A stretch of 64,000 nt of DNA from Gammaproteobacteria bacterium (GCA_012960535.1 DUBB01000026.1:49585-113584); one strand, 5' to 3'; shown: positions 9,229-18,512, counted from the stretch's first letter. Made by a program: numbers and translations. The notes: generated from the letters alone by a model not told the origin.

Positions 9229-10323
9229 TCAGCTTGCCGAGGGCATGATGCTATAAACGGGTCGACCATTGCGTGCAAATGGCAGCCTGACCCGATCTAC
9301 CGGCACCTGCTTGCCACGTATGGCAACGCTCAGTGGCCCCGTACACGACCTGATACGTGCCAGGGCGATACCGCGCTGCAATGTCGGTGAGAAGGCGCCA
9401 CTGGTAATCTTACCCACCACCTTTGTTCCTTGGTGCACCGGGTATTGTGCTCGCAAGACGCCCTTGCCTTGCATGATAATACCTATTAACTGTCTATCAA
9501 CGCCCTTCTCGGTCTGTGCCAGCAGCGCAGCGCTACCAACAAATTGATGATCATCCATGACCACTGTCCGGGCCATATTAGCTTCAAAAGGACTAATGGA
9601 TTCATCCATATCGTTGCCCCACAGATTCATGCCTGCCTCCAGGCGCAAAGTATCCCGAGCTCCCAGACCAATGGCCGCCACTTTATTATCTGATAACTGC
9701 CCCCAGAGCCCCACAGCCGCCTGGTGAGGTAATATTATCTCCAGACCCTGCTCACCGGTATAGCCTGTTCTGGCAAGATACCAGTCACCAGCGTAGCCCC
9801 CCTGAAACGGTTTCAGGCCAGCCACCCGTTGGGTCTGTTCCTGGCTGCCAGTAGCCTGAAAAACTGTCAACGCCTGCGGACCTTGCAACGCTATAATTGA
9901 AAGGTCTGTTCGCTCTCTGATTTGGCAACTAAATCCAGTCACACACTGCGCCAACCACGCCATATCGGTGGCCCTTCTGGAACAGTTCACAACCATCAGA
10001 AAATCAGGGCGATTAGCGTAGACAATAACGTCATCAATAATGCCCCCTGCTTCATTCAGCATGGCGCTGTACATGGCCTTACCGCTTTCCTTCAAAAGAC
10101 CAATGTCATTGGCCAGAACAAATCTGAGAAAAGCTTCTGAATCCCGCCCCTGGATCTCCAATACTGTCATATGGGACACATCAAACATGCCAACACTGTT
10201 TCTAACGGTGGTATGTTCCTGGAGCTGCGATCCATAGTGAATCGGCAGATGCCAGCCGCTGAAATCTACCATCTTCCCACCTAACTGCAGATGGAGGCGA
10301 TGCAGCGATGTTTTTCTGGTCAC
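9229..10323 (-). CDS. gcvT: Glycine cleavage system T protein (aminomethyltransferase)
   Basis: Transfers the methylene group from aminomethyl-GcvH to tetrahydrofolate, releasing ammonia and 5,10-methylene-THF. The 364-aa protein contains KMVDFSGWHLPIHYGSQLQEH, GMFDVSHM, YTGEQGLEI and RDTLRLEAGMNLWGNDMDE, the folate-binding signatures of GcvT. The start codon is GTG (10323-10321). The 110-bp upstream gap to ubiI has no recognisable glycine riboswitch, so expression may depend on the upstream ygfB/ubiI promoter. Its product feeds one-carbon units to MetF, also in this window. Confidence 0.96.
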   Translation of the reverse strand: MTRKTSLHRLHLQLGGKMVDFSGWHLPIHYGSQLQEHTTVRNSVGMFDVSHMTVLEIQGRDSEAFLRFVLANDIGLLKESGKAMYSAMLNEAGGIIDDVIVYANRPDFLMVVNCSRRATDMAWLAQCVTGFSCQIRERTDLSIIALQGPQALTVFQATGSQEQTQRVAGLKPFQGGYAGDWYLARTGYTGEQGLEIILPHQAAVGLWGQLSDNKVAAIGLGARDTLRLEAGMNLWGNDMDESISPFEANMARTVVMDDHQFVGSAALLAQTEKGVDRQLIGIIMQGKGVLRAQYPVHQGTKVVGKITSGAFSPTLQRGIALARIRSCTGPLSVAIRGKQVPVDRVRLPFARNGRPVYSIMPSAS

Positions 10324-10433
10324 GGTTCAAAATCCCACAAGCTGGACTGGTAGTTTAACAGCATCTTGCTGCCATAAGATTGCAAATCCGTCAACTTCAT
10401 CAACAGGTCTATTCAAGTCCCGGCATAAAACAC

Positions 10434-11621
10434 CTACAGACCCGACGCCACTCTTTCCAACTGGGCCTTGATCAGATCCTGACCATCCAACCAATCCATA
10501 CCCGTATTTCTCGCCCAGCGAACAAAACTATGATCGGTGTCAAACAATCGCTTAATGCTTTCCATGGTGGCCGTCATCAACAGATTCCTGGGCCTCTGCT
10601 GGCGCTGGTATTTTTCAAATATTTTCGCCATGGACCGGGTCGGGGTTAATTTAAGTACTGCCAGAGCACTGACTAAACTGTGCACATCGGCAAAACCAAG
10701 ATTCACACCCTGACCCGCCAGGGGATGGATACTGTGCGCGGCATCGCCCAGCAGCACAACATTGTTTTTCGCATAACGAACCGCGTGGGCCTGACGCAGC
10801 GGAAACTCAAACCTACTGTCCACGGCAGTCACCTGGCCGAGCACAAATTCTGACTCTCTGGATATCTCCTGGCACAGCATTTCATCAGACAATGCCATAC
10901 GATCAAAGGTATTTCTCCCAGACCAGACCAGTGAGCATAGCTGTGGGTCGGCCAGTGGCAGCAGCGCTAAGGGCCCATCCCGGGTAAAACACTGACGCGC
11001 TATGCCAGTATGCGGTAACGCCGTCTGCACCGTAGTCGTCATGGAAGTCTGATCATAGGACCACTCGATAACCCTTATGCCAACCCTTTCCCGAGTATCA
11101 GAATAGGCACCGTCGACCCCCATAAGACAGTTCCCCAGGAATTCTTCACCCGTGCTGAGACGGATACGAACCTCATCTGCTAAACACTCGATATCTGAAA
11201 GTTCTGACTGCCATACCGGCGTCAAACCTAACTGTGAAATCTGCAACAGCAAAGCCCACTCCAGACGATGATTTTCAACGATCCTGCCTGAAGCATCAAA
11301 TTCAATGCTTGCCGTACCATCGCCATCCCAAACATGCATACCTTGAAATAATGCCGAATGCTGTTCCAGCCAGGTCGCATCAATGCCTAACTCATTCAAC
11401 AGTGTCAGGGAACGGCTATTTAAAGCGCTCACCCTAGCAGAAAAGCCTGAGTCGAGCTGAAAACCACTCACGCTGACAGGCTTGCTGTCAGGCTTAACTG
11501 GCGCAGATCTTTTGTCAACTAACAACACCTGCCAGCCCTGCTGCAGCAGCGCAAGGGTCAAACTAAGGCCAACCAGGCCTGCGCCAACCACAATGGCGTC
11601 AAAAGATGCTTTACCCGGCAT
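10434..11621 (-). CDS. ubiI: FAD-dependent ubiquinone hydroxylase, UbiI/VisC-like
   Basis: Flavoprotein monooxygenase of the UbiH/UbiF/VisC/COQ6 family; UbiI hydroxylates C5 of the ubiquinone ring. The 395-aa protein has the N-terminal dinucleotide motif VVGAGLVGLSLTLAL and the second FAD motif GDAAHSIHPLAGQGVNLGF. The C-terminus (MTATMESIKRLFDTD and following RNTGMDW) resembles VisC/UbiI more than UbiH, and its position directly before gcvT matches ubiI in other gammaproteobacteria. The usual upstream partners pepP and ubiH are absent between ygfB and this gene. Which ring position it modifies in this organism cannot be decided from sequence. Confidence 0.88.
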   Translation of the reverse strand: MPGKASFDAIVVGAGLVGLSLTLALLQQGWQVLLVDKRSAPVKPDSKPVSVSGFQLDSGFSARVSALNSRSLTLLNELGIDATWLEQHSALFQGMHVWDGDGTASIEFDASGRIVENHRLEWALLLQISQLGLTPVWQSELSDIECLADEVRIRLSTGEEFLGNCLMGVDGAYSDTRERVGIRVIEWSYDQTSMTTTVQTALPHTGIARQCFTRDGPLALLPLADPQLCSLVWSGRNTFDRMALSDEMLCQEISRESEFVLGQVTAVDSRFEFPLRQAHAVRYAKNNVVLLGDAAHSIHPLAGQGVNLGFADVHSLVSALAVLKLTPTRSMAKIFEKYQRQQRPRNLLMTATMESIKRLFDTDHSFVRWARNTGMDWLDGQDLIKAQLERVASGL

Positions 11622-11771
11622 AGCATGCTCGCTTCATCTTCGCGCCGATTAACCACCTTTGCAGTAGATCGTTGCTCTGAAAAACAGAACCTGTAAACAC
11701 GACCCAAAAAACGTTCCTGAAAAGCACGGGCAACCGGCATTGCCCGACCGTGTCAGCTGCAAGTTCAGACA

Positions 11772-12302
11772 TCACGGTTTGGACAATTCCAGACAAATTG
11801 CCTGAACCATGAGGACGCCCACCCTGATATATTCATAGATCTCAATCATATCAGTCTCATTTTCCTCAGCATCTTGTATATCATCCGCCATGGCTGCAAT
11901 TCGCTGAAAATCAACCAGTATTTCTTCAATCTCTTCATGATTTAGCAACACGCCAGCTAATTTAGATTCACCTAATTGAGAAAGAAACCCACTGCACCAA
12001 CAGGTTAGAGCGAGGAAACGATCACTCAGGGCATGATCATCTCCAGGCAGTAGAAGCCTGAAATCAAAGTCCGAAAACTCATGAAGGCTTTCCGCCGTCT
12101 GAACAAAAACCTCGTCCAAGCTCACCAGAATGTCCTGTTCAACTCCATCTACCGCCAGCCAGTCTGAAACAAGCTGCAAGCGCTGCGGCTGCTCTAAATC
12201 AGGCACTGAACACACCGCGGACGCCATCCTGCCATGCATTTCGGCAAGACCAATGTCAACGCCGACTGATTCCAACCGGCGCTCAAGTCGCTCATAATCC
12301 AT
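11772..12302 (-). CDS. ygfB: UPF0149 family protein YgfB
   Basis: A 176-aa UPF0149 (YecA/YgfB) protein. The conserved LAEMHG motif, the acidic C-terminal half and the closing EYIRVGVLMVQAICLEL match YgfB. I chose ATG 12302 because AGGAAAGG precedes it and homologous sequence starts there; a longer reading from TTG 12344 has no ribosome-binding site. In Pseudomonas aeruginosa YgfB has been reported as a regulator affecting ampDh3 and beta-lactam tolerance; here a function is only inferred. It is the first gene of the minus-strand ubiI-gcv run and is divergent from the zapA unit. It is followed by about 150 bp of non-coding DNA where pepP-ubiH would be expected. Confidence 0.87.
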   Translation of the reverse strand: MDYERLERRLESVGVDIGLAEMHGRMASAVCSVPDLEQPQRLQLVSDWLAVDGVEQDILVSLDEVFVQTAESLHEFSDFDFRLLLPGDDHALSDRFLALTCWCSGFLSQLGESKLAGVLLNHEEIEEILVDFQRIAAMADDIQDAEENETDMIEIYEYIRVGVLMVQAICLELSKP

Positions 12303-12379
12303 ATAATCTGCCTTTCCTAACTGACCAAAACCCATCATACTCAAACATTGAGATCAAAGCAGTCCTGGGTTTTACTGAA

Positions 12380-12409
12380 TTGATCCTGATAACATCACAG
12401 ACTTACATT
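12380..12409 (+). promoter_or_regulatory. Candidate sigma70 promoter for the zapA unit
   Basis: TTGATC (12380-12385) and TACATT (12404-12409) are separated by 18 bp in the ygfB/zapA divergent spacer. The predicted transcript would start about 20 bp before the TTG start of the coiled-coil gene. This is motif matching only. Confidence 0.35.
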
Positions 12410-12437
12410 ATTAGAAGCTTTTTATCAGGGGTTTATT

Positions 12438-12635
12438 TTGAATAATTCCGAGTTAGAAGACAAAATTGACCAGCTGGTTATCCTTTGCGATACGCTGAGC
12501 CAGAAGCACCAGGATCTTATCACTGAAAAACACAACTGGCAGCTTGAATGTAAAGCATTAAAACAAAAAAACCTGTTGGCAAAAACAAAAGTAGAAGCCA
12601 TGATCACCAGACTCAAGGCTTTAGAGCAGGATTAA
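12438..12635 (+). CDS. Small coiled-coil protein, TIGR02449/ZapB-like
   Basis: A 65-aa highly charged protein with a continuous heptad-like pattern (NNSELEDKIDQLVILCDTL and following), predicted to be one long coiled coil. It resembles the TIGR02449 family found just upstream of zapA in many gammaproteobacteria. The start is TTG 12438 with an AGGGG about 7 nt upstream. It is separated from zapA by 1 bp, so the two are almost certainly translated together. By analogy to ZapB it may act with ZapA at the division ring, but that is inference from size, fold and neighbour. Confidence 0.82.
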   Translation: MNNSELEDKIDQLVILCDTLSQKHQDLITEKHNWQLECKALKQKNLLAKTKVEAMITRLKALEQD

Positions 12636-12636
12636 C

Positions 12637-12945
12637 ATGAGCGATCAGCAGACTATTAATATATCTATCTTTGACAAAGAATATCAGGTCAGTTGTCAAC
12701 AGGATGAAATCCAGGCCTTAAGAGATTCTGCCTATTACCTCGACAGCAAGATGCGTGAGATCAAAGCCAACGGAAGTGTCCTGGGTTTAGACCGACTTGC
12801 CGTTATGGCTGCCCTCAATATTGCTAATGAATATCTTGCGGTTGAGCAGCAGAAAAAAATCCTGCTGAGTCAGTCTGATAATCAAAACAGCCAAACCCGG
12901 GTCAAGCTTGATGCGGCCATATCCAGATTAAAATCAATTATTTGA
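12637..12945 (+). CDS. zapA: Cell division protein ZapA
   Basis: FtsZ-associated protein that bundles FtsZ protofilaments at midcell. The 102-aa protein has the ZapA N-terminal domain (INISIFDKEYQVSCQQDE), the central AVMAALNIANEYL helix and a C-terminal coiled coil. The length is typical. The start is ATG 12637, 1 bp after the preceding small gene. The downstream 6S RNA gene and fthC reproduce the conserved zapA-ssrS-fthC order. Confidence 0.95.
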   Translation: MSDQQTINISIFDKEYQVSCQQDEIQALRDSAYYLDSKMREIKANGSVLGLDRLAVMAALNIANEYLAVEQQKKILLSQSDNQNSQTRVKLDAAISRLKSII

Positions 12946-12961
12946 AAGCCACGACTTTTTT

Positions 12962-12991
12962 TTGGGTATCTCCTGATACGACTGTTATAAT
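12962..12991 (+). promoter_or_regulatory. Candidate promoter of 6S RNA
   Basis: A consensus -10 TATAAT occupies 12986-12991, and a weak -35 TTGGGT (12962-12967) lies 18 bp upstream. The predicted start near 12998 falls at the base of the 6S closing stem, which supports the assignment. Confidence 0.5.
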
Positions 12992-12997
12992 AGCAGC

Positions 12998-13175
12998 AGC
13001 TCCCTGGGTTGCTAGCCAGTCGATATGTCCTCGACCCTTTATGCGAAACTTAGGAGGTCTTTTTTGCTGGTTGATGTGCATGTCTGTTCTTCAGAACGCC
13101 TAATACTGCTTGGAGACCACCGCCTTGAACCGCAGGGTTCAAGGGCCTGTCCGACAGCGACAATTTGGGGAGCCT
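12998..13175 (+). ncRNA. ssrS: 6S RNA
   Basis: Global regulator that mimics an open promoter and sequesters sigma70 RNA polymerase. I identified it by position between zapA and fthC and by conserved segments: CCAGTCGATATGTCCTCGA near the 5' side, AACGCCTAATACTG, and CCACCGCCTTGAACC followed by AGGGTTCAAGGGCC near the 3' side, as in E. coli ssrS. The ends 13000-13011 (CTCCCTGGGTTG) and 13161-13172 (CAATTTGGGGAG) pair over 12 positions, counting G-U pairs, forming the closing stem. Exact ends are estimated. Confidence 0.9.
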
Positions 13176-13239
13176 ATATAGATTCTTCTCGACACAACCA
13201 CTTGCCGGGACCGGCAGATCGGGTCTGGAAGAAAAGCCC

Positions 13240-13830
13240 ATGCCCTCTATAAGATACAGCCTGCGCAAACAACGACGTGCCTTGACACAACAGGCGCAAT
13301 CGTCCGCCGCAGACGCTTTATATCAGCAACTGATCGAACAAACCTGGTTTCAGCGGGCATCTGACATCGGATTCTACTGGCCTACGGATGGTGAGATCAG
13401 CCCCTTAGTCACGCTCAACTGGTGCCTGGAAAACAACAAGAACTGTTACCTTCCGATCATGAATGAAAATCCTCAGGCCGACACCCCAGCGCTTTTTTTC
13501 CAACCCTATCAGGCATCCACCAAACTCAACCTGAATCGCGTCGAGATTCTGGAACCATCCCTTAGCGAAGCGAGTGCTGTCGAAGCAATGCGCCTTCAGC
13601 TCATTATCGTTCCCATGGTTGGCTTCACCAGAAAAGGCTTCCGACTCGGTATGGGTGGCGGTTACTATGACCGAGTCCTGGCACAGCCGGTTCCAGGACA
13701 ACCTAAACCACTGCTGGTCGGCGTGAGCCATAGCTGTCAGGAAAGCCAGTTCCCTGTACAGTCCTGGGATGTAGCCATGGATTTCATAGTGACGGAGCTC
13801 GAAATCATTACACCGCTGCAGGTGGACTAA
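13240..13830 (+). CDS. fthC: 5-formyltetrahydrofolate cyclo-ligase
   Basis: Converts 5-formyl-THF to 5,10-methenyl-THF using ATP, salvaging a form that inhibits folate enzymes; this complements the glycine-cleavage and MetF one-carbon enzymes in the window. The 196-aa protein starts at ATG 13240 (MPSIRYSLRKQRRAL). A longer reading from 13165 would begin inside 6S RNA and is rejected. The ATP/substrate loop FRLGMGGGYYDRVL and the N-terminal R-x2-RRAL are characteristic. In other gammaproteobacteria this gene is cotranscribed with 6S RNA, and the 65-bp gap here allows the same. Confidence 0.94.
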   Translation: MPSIRYSLRKQRRALTQQAQSSAADALYQQLIEQTWFQRASDIGFYWPTDGEISPLVTLNWCLENNKNCYLPIMNENPQADTPALFFQPYQASTKLNLNRVEILEPSLSEASAVEAMRLQLIIVPMVGFTRKGFRLGMGGGYYDRVLAQPVPGQPKPLLVGVSHSCQESQFPVQSWDVAMDFIVTELEIITPLQVD

Positions 13831-13908
13831 ACCCACCCCAAAAAGCAGCGATGAACTGTTATTGAACCCAGACACCGATATACTAGTTCATTTTAAGATT
13901 ATCAGATC

Positions 13909-14445
13909 GTGGCGATTAGAAATATCATACGAATGGGACACCCCACGTTGCGGACGATCGCAGACGTCTATCCCGTAGACAGAATTGGCAGCGTCGAATT
14001 TAACGAGTTGATCACTGACTTAAGGGATACCCTTGCGGCTTCCGGGGGTATCGGCCTTGCTGCACCGCAAATCAATATTTCCAGCAAAGTGGTCGTTATT
14101 GAAATCCCAGTGGAAGAAACCCGTTACGACCAGGCAATTTCAATGCCGTTTTCGGTCTTCGTTAACCCTCGAATTGAGGTTATCAACCAGGAACAGCAAG
14201 GCTACTGGGAAGGCTGTCTTTCCGTCCCTGGTTTACGCGGCAAGGTGTATCGCCCACAACATATTGCGCTGGAATATCTAGACCAAAACGGTGATGCACA
14301 GCAAATGGAATTACAGGGATTCCTGGCCACGGTGTTCCAACACGAATTCGATCATCTTCACGGAAAGCTATACCTGGACCATGTCCGGGATACCACACAG
14401 CTAAGCTTCGAGGCCGAATTTCTGGAATTCGAATTGGATCGCTAA
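13909..14445 (+). CDS. def: Peptide deformylase
   Basis: Iron- or zinc-dependent hydrolase that removes the N-formyl group from nascent proteins. The 178-aa protein shows all three motifs: GGIGLAAPQ (motif 1), EGCLSV (motif 2, metal-ligand Cys) and QHEFDH (motif 3, two metal-ligand His and the catalytic Glu). The start is GTG 13909 (MAIRNIIRMGHPTLR). It stands apart from fmt, so it may be a second deformylase gene; the usual def-fmt pair is not in this window. It converges on ilvA with an 80-bp gap. Confidence 0.95.
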   Translation: MAIRNIIRMGHPTLRTIADVYPVDRIGSVEFNELITDLRDTLAASGGIGLAAPQINISSKVVVIEIPVEETRYDQAISMPFSVFVNPRIEVINQEQQGYWEGCLSVPGLRGKVYRPQHIALEYLDQNGDAQQMELQGFLATVFQHEFDHLHGKLYLDHVRDTTQLSFEAEFLEFELDR

Positions 14446-14525
14446 ACAGAAAAGCATTGCTTCTGGCCTGGCACCGGCCGATAGCAAAAACCCATATGAC
14501 GATCTCTGGGCACTAATCTCCGGCA

Positions 14526-16064
14526 TTAATGACTGTTCGTCAAAAACAATTCGCAGGCTGGATTACCGGTTTCCTCCCAATAACGATAACCGATTGATCG
14601 CAGGTCAGCCCTGAACCGAGATACAGCCCCATTTGGCACCTGGATGCCAATTAACACCCTGCCAAATGCTGCCCCATGGTTCCTGTAATGAAACAGAGTG
14701 ATATTATACTGACGACCCAATACCGTTAAAAATTTGAGCAGAGCGCCCGGCCGTTCGGGAAATTCAAATCGATACAGGCGTTCATTGGCCAGGCCTTCTA
14801 CCGGGCCTCCGCCCATGTGCCGAACATGCAACGCAGCTACTTCATTGCTGGATAAATCCACCACAGGATAGTGCCGGGTGATCTTTTCCTTAAGCCTGGC
14901 ATTCTGATCCGATCTGCCCGCACTCTGGATGCCCACCAGTAACCTGGCGTGTTCCTTGTCCCGATATCGATAATTGAATTCGGTTACATGTTGTTTACCG
15001 AGGAGTTTACAAAACCGCTGAAAACTGCCTGGCTGCTCGGGGATGGTCACACCCAGCAGCAGCTCACGTTTTTCTCCTGCTTCACTTCGCTCGGAGATAT
15101 GCCGCAACCGATCAAAATTGACGTTGGCGCCACTCACCACGGCAACCAGACTGGCCGCAGAAGACGGCGCCTTGGACTGCTCTAAATAGTGCTTCACACC
15201 CGCCAGGGCCAACGCCCCTGCGGGCTCAGTAACCACCCTGGTATCTTCAAAAATATCCTTTATGGCAGCACAGATCTGATCCACCGTTACGGTTATCATC
15301 TGGTCAATACACTGCCTGGCGATTTCAAAACCATGCTTGCCTACCTGTCTGACTGCGGTGCCGTCAGCAAACTGATCCAGTTCTTCTTTTTTTAAGCTCA
15401 CTCGTTTACCGGCCTTCAAGGCGGCAGTCATACAGGCTGATCCCTGGGCCTCTACGCCAATAATTCGAATAGCCGGCCGAAGATATTTAACGTAAGCGGC
15501 GATCCCCGCTATCAGGCCGCCACCCCCCACTGGGACAAAAATAGCGTCAATAGGTTCACGGCACTGCCTCATGATCTCCATGCCGATAGTTCCCTGCCCG
15601 GCAATCACGTCCTCATCATCAAATGGATGCACATAGGTATAGCCCTGTTCGCTACTCATCCGCCTGGCAACTTCAGCGGCCTCATCATAGCTTTCACCGG
15701 TAAGGATAACCTTAGCGCCCAGGGCATTGACGGCATCAACTTTTATACCGGGTGTGTTCTTGCCCATTACGATTACCGCTTTACTACCCAGCTTGGCAGC
15801 AGCCAGTGCAACACCCTGGGCATGATTACCCGCTGAAGCTGTAATGACGCCGATATGATCGGGCTCTGTAACCAGCTTTCTAATCTTATTGAACGCACCG
15901 CGTACCTTAAAACTAAAAATAGGCTGCAAATCCTCTCGCTTTAACAATATACGTCGATTCAATCTTGTTGAAATAATAGGCGCTAATTCGAGCGGAGACT
16001 GTTCCGCCACTTCGTACACATTTGCTTCAAGTATCTTCCTGATGTACCTGTCCATGTCATTCAA
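14526..16064 (-). CDS. ilvA: Threonine ammonia-lyase, biosynthetic
   Basis: PLP enzyme that deaminates threonine to 2-oxobutanoate, the first step of isoleucine synthesis. The 512-aa protein has the PLP lysine K53 in SFKVRGAFNKI, the phosphate-binding SAGNHAQG and GGGGLIAG loops, and two C-terminal regulatory (ACT-like) domains at about 325-410 and 420-505 that give isoleucine inhibition and valine activation in the family. The length matches the E. coli enzyme. It faces rpiA across a 382-bp spacer, and ilvA/rpiA divergence is common in gammaproteobacteria. No attenuator-like leader is seen. Confidence 0.96.
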   Translation of the reverse strand: MNDMDRYIRKILEANVYEVAEQSPLELAPIISTRLNRRILLKREDLQPIFSFKVRGAFNKIRKLVTEPDHIGVITASAGNHAQGVALAAAKLGSKAVIVMGKNTPGIKVDAVNALGAKVILTGESYDEAAEVARRMSSEQGYTYVHPFDDEDVIAGQGTIGMEIMRQCREPIDAIFVPVGGGGLIAGIAAYVKYLRPAIRIIGVEAQGSACMTAALKAGKRVSLKKEELDQFADGTAVRQVGKHGFEIARQCIDQMITVTVDQICAAIKDIFEDTRVVTEPAGALALAGVKHYLEQSKAPSSAASLVAVVSGANVNFDRLRHISERSEAGEKRELLLGVTIPEQPGSFQRFCKLLGKQHVTEFNYRYRDKEHARLLVGIQSAGRSDQNARLKEKITRHYPVVDLSSNEVAALHVRHMGGGPVEGLANERLYRFEFPERPGALLKFLTVLGRQYNITLFHYRNHGAAFGRVLIGIQVPNGAVSRFRADLRSIGYRYWEETGNPACELFLTNSH

Positions 16065-16128
16065 TCCTGATTGTTATGTTGATACCTTCAAGGCCGCAAA
16101 GACCGCTGCCGTTGGCCTGGATTATTTC

Positions 16129-16154
16129 TGATGTCCCTAATTGATGTCCCTAAT
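16129..16154. repeat. Perfect 13-bp tandem duplication
   Basis: TGATGTCCCTAAT occurs twice head to tail (16129-16141 and 16142-16154) in the ilvA/rpiA spacer. No known site is recognised. Confidence 0.95.
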
Positions 16155-16403
16155 GTAGGCTATTGCAGTAACCTCAAAGTATATCCCTGCAGCGGACCCC
16201 ACGACCCTGCCAAGACACCTGCATCGACCGTATCTCGAAAAGCTGCATATACCTATGGACTTTTAACTGTCTGTGCTTTTACATTGATACTTACCTATCG
16301 GTACAAGATGAATATCAGACTTCTAACCAGCCACCGGTAATCTGACACTGACGAACCCGGCCGGTTTACCGATCAATCTAGGTTACCCTTGTTGCTATAA
16401 GCG

Positions 16404-16431
16404 TTGCCATAGGCACTACTATAGCTATAGT
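16404..16431 (+). promoter_or_regulatory. Candidate rpiA promoter
   Basis: TTGCCA (16404-16409) and TATAGT (16426-16431) have a 16-bp spacer. They sit close to the AAGGA ribosome-binding site of rpiA, so the leader would be very short. The region also carries overlapping CTATAG-like repeats that could mimic -10 elements. Confidence 0.3.
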
Positions 16432-16446
16432 TACTATAAAGGACAG

Positions 16447-17136
16447 ATGAACACCATGAATCAGGATCAACTCAAGGCCATGCTGGGAGAATATGCTGCC
16501 CATTATATCGATAGATATCTAACCCTAGAGAGTTATGTTGGTGTGGGTACGGGTAGTACAGCAAACCATTTCATCGACGCGCTGGCACAAGTCAAGCATC
16601 GCTTCGCTGGTGCGGTAGCCAGCTCAAATGCGTCAGCTGAACGACTCAAACAACACGGTATAGCCGTACTAGAATTAACCCAGGTAGACGAACTGATTGT
16701 TTATGTCGATGGCGCAGATGAAATCGACCCTCAGCTTGCCATGATAAAAGGCGGTGGCGGTGCCCTCACCCGAGAAAAAATTGTCGCTTCAGCCGCTCGC
16801 CAATTCATCTGTATTGCCGATCATAGTAAGTCGGTAACCCGGTTAGGACACTTCCCACTACCGGTGGAGGTCATCCCCATGGCGCGTTCGGTGGTCGGTC
16901 GGGCATTGGCCGGATTGGGCGGTAAACCCACCTATCGACAGGGCTTTAACACCGATAACGGCAACATCATATTAGATGTAAGCGAACTCAATATGGATTC
17001 AGCAACTGCCATGGAAACGGCCATTAATCAAATACCCGGCGTGGTCAGCAACGGTCTGTTTGCATTGCAGGGCGCAGACGTTCTGCTCATGGATAAAGAC
17101 AATGAAATACAGGAAATCACGGCCAGCCAAGCTTAA
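16447..17136 (+). CDS. rpiA: Ribose-5-phosphate isomerase A
   Basis: Interconverts ribose-5-phosphate and ribulose-5-phosphate in the pentose phosphate pathway, supplying the substrate for transketolase, also encoded here. The 229-aa protein contains [15 protein letters not shown] (phosphate binding), DGADEID with the catalytic Asp, and [12 protein letters not shown] with the catalytic Glu. The start is ATG 16447 (or ATG 16456, three codons on), preceded by AAGGACAG. Its end overlaps the convergent flavoprotein gene by 4 bp. Confidence 0.96.
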   Translation: MNTMNQDQLKAMLGEYAAHYIDRYLTLESYVGVGTGSTANHFIDALAQVKHRFAGAVASSNASAERLKQHGIAVLELTQVDELIVYVDGADEIDPQLAMIKGGGGALTREKIVASAARQFICIADHSKSVTRLGHFPLPVEVIPMARSVVGRALAGLGGKPTYRQGFNTDNGNIILDVSELNMDSATAMETAINQIPGVVSNGLFALQGADVLLMDKDNEIQEITASQA

Positions 17137-18512
17137 ACCAATTTCCCGGGATTCATAATTAGTCCCGGATCAAACAGCGCTTTCATCTTGCCCATATAAA
17201 CACGATCTATATCTGAGCGACTATGCCGCAGATAGTTTTTTTTAAGTAAGCCAACGCCATGTTCGGCAGAAATACTACCCTTGAACTGCGCCACTACCGC
17301 CATAATTTTCAAACCTAATTGCTCACAGGCCAACCGGAATTCGTCGATCTGCCAATCTTCTGGTCGAAGAATATTAAGATGCACATTACCATCACCGATA
17401 TGGCCAAACCAAATGACTTCGAAGGCGGCAGATTCCAGACTCACCACCTTCTCTATAGCCTCTAAAAATGCCGGTGCTTGAGAAATCACCACCGATAAAT
17501 CGTGTTTGTAAGGCGTCCGGGATGTGATGGCTTCAGATATTCCTTCTCTATACTGCCACAGACGCAGGCGATCACTCTCACTCTGGCTCATTACGCCGTC
17601 CAGCGCCCAGCCCTGGTCGAGGGCTTTTTCAAACACCGGCAGCGCGGCACTGGATCCCGCATCACTTTCAAACTCAACCAGTACATAAAAGGGTGCTATA
17701 CCCGCCATAGGCGCCGGCAGATTTCGATGCAACATGACCTGCTGCAACGCTTCTCCGGAGAAAAATTCAAACGCTGTCACTGCCAGATCAGCCCGGCAGA
17801 TTGTCAACAGTTGCAGCGCGCTCAACATGTTGGTTATTGAAACCAGCATGATGTGAAGCGCATCGGGTGGATGGGTCACTCGCATAGCAGCGCCCAGGAT
17901 CATCCCCAGGGTCCCCTCTGAACCCACGAACAAATGACGAAAATCATATCCTGTGGCATTTTTAGTCAGGCCATTATTGAGCTCCAGCAGGTCCCCTTTA
18001 CCCGTGACAACCGTGAGACCAGCCACCCAATTTCGGGTCAATCCATATCGCATTACTTTAATGCCACCGGCATTGGTAGCAATATTCCCACCCACTTGAC
18101 TTGAACCTGAGGAAGCAAAATCAACTGGATATAGACAATCATGTTGTTCAGCAAAATTCTGCAACCGCTGGGTCACCACACCTGCCTCTAACCAGACCAG
18201 TTGATCAGCTTCATCAAAATCCAGGATCTTATCCATTTTGGAAAAACTGACCACCACTTCCTGATGCCGGGCTACAGCACCACCACTCAAACCGGTTCTA
18301 CCACCAGAGGGTACCAGGGCAATGTTGTCCCTGTTTGCCAGTTGAACCAGTTCAACTACCTGGGAGATTTCCCTGGGGAAAACAATGGCAGCAGGATCTG
18401 GTTCATAAAAACGAGTCCAGTCGGTACCAAAGTATTTTAAGTCTTCTGCGTCGATAGACAGGCAATCCGAATCAAAAATTCCCTGCAGGCTGCTATAAGA
18501 TGATGAACTCAA
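17133..18512 (-). CDS. FAD-linked oxidoreductase, probable D-2-hydroxyglutarate dehydrogenase
   Basis: A 459-aa GlcD/DLD-type flavoprotein with an N-terminal FAD_binding_4 domain (about 45-180; [14 protein letters not shown] and [11 protein letters not shown]) and a C-terminal FAD-oxidase domain ending [11 protein letters not shown] and [14 protein letters not shown]. The [12 protein letters not shown] motif holds likely metal-binding residues. The sequence resembles, from memory, the Pseudomonas enzyme next to serA that oxidises D-2-hydroxyglutarate made as a SerA by-product; D-lactate or glycolate dehydrogenase is the alternative. The start is TTG 18512 with a weak ribosome-binding site. 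It follows fba by 12 bp, so it probably shares the tkt-pgk-fba transcript. No serA is in this window. Confidence 0.82.
   Translation of the reverse strand: MSSSSYSSLQGIFDSDCLSIDAEDLKYFGTDWTRFYEPDPAAIVFPREISQVVELVQLANRDNIALVPSGGRTGLSGGAVARHQEVVVSFSKMDKILDFDEADQLVWLEAGVVTQRLQNFAEQHDCLYPVDFASSGSSQVGGNIATNAGGIKVMRYGLTRNWVAGLTVVTGKGDLLELNNGLTKNATGYDFRHLFVGSEGTLGMILGAAMRVTHPPDALHIMLVSITNMLSALQLLTICRADLAVTAFEFFSGEALQQVMLHRNLPAPMAGIAPFYVLVEFESDAGSSAALPVFEKALDQGWALDGVMSQSESDRLRLWQYREGISEAITSRTPYKHDLSVVISQAPAFLEAIEKVVSLESAAFEVIWFGHIGDGNVHLNILRPEDWQIDEFRLACEQLGLKIMAVVAQFKGSISAEHGVGLLKKNYLRHSRSDIDRVYMGKMKALFDPGLIMNPGKLV

Larger units (their letters stand above)
16065..16446. other. ilvA/rpiA divergent spacer
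   Basis: This 382-bp spacer contains a perfect 13-bp tandem duplication (16129-16154), AT-rich sequence upstream of rpiA with a candidate promoter, and no RNA gene that I recognise. A 69-codon ORF (16131-16340, plus) lacks a ribosome-binding site, begins inside the duplication and is not credible. Confidence 0.7.

Noticed and set aside
10324..10433. Possible glycine riboswitch upstream of gcvT
   Set aside because: The 110-bp gap lacks the conserved purine-rich aptamer elements and is too short for a tandem aptamer, and no such element is seen elsewhere in the operon.
11558..11796. Small minus-strand ORFs between ygfB and ubiI
   Set aside because: Two overlapping frames are open only by chance length, neither resembles PepP or UbiH, and neither has a good ribosome-binding site.
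16131..16340. 69-codon ORF in the ilvA/rpiA spacer with a hydrophobic segment
   Set aside because: It starts inside the 13-bp duplication with no ribosome-binding site, shows no family resemblance and has atypical composition.
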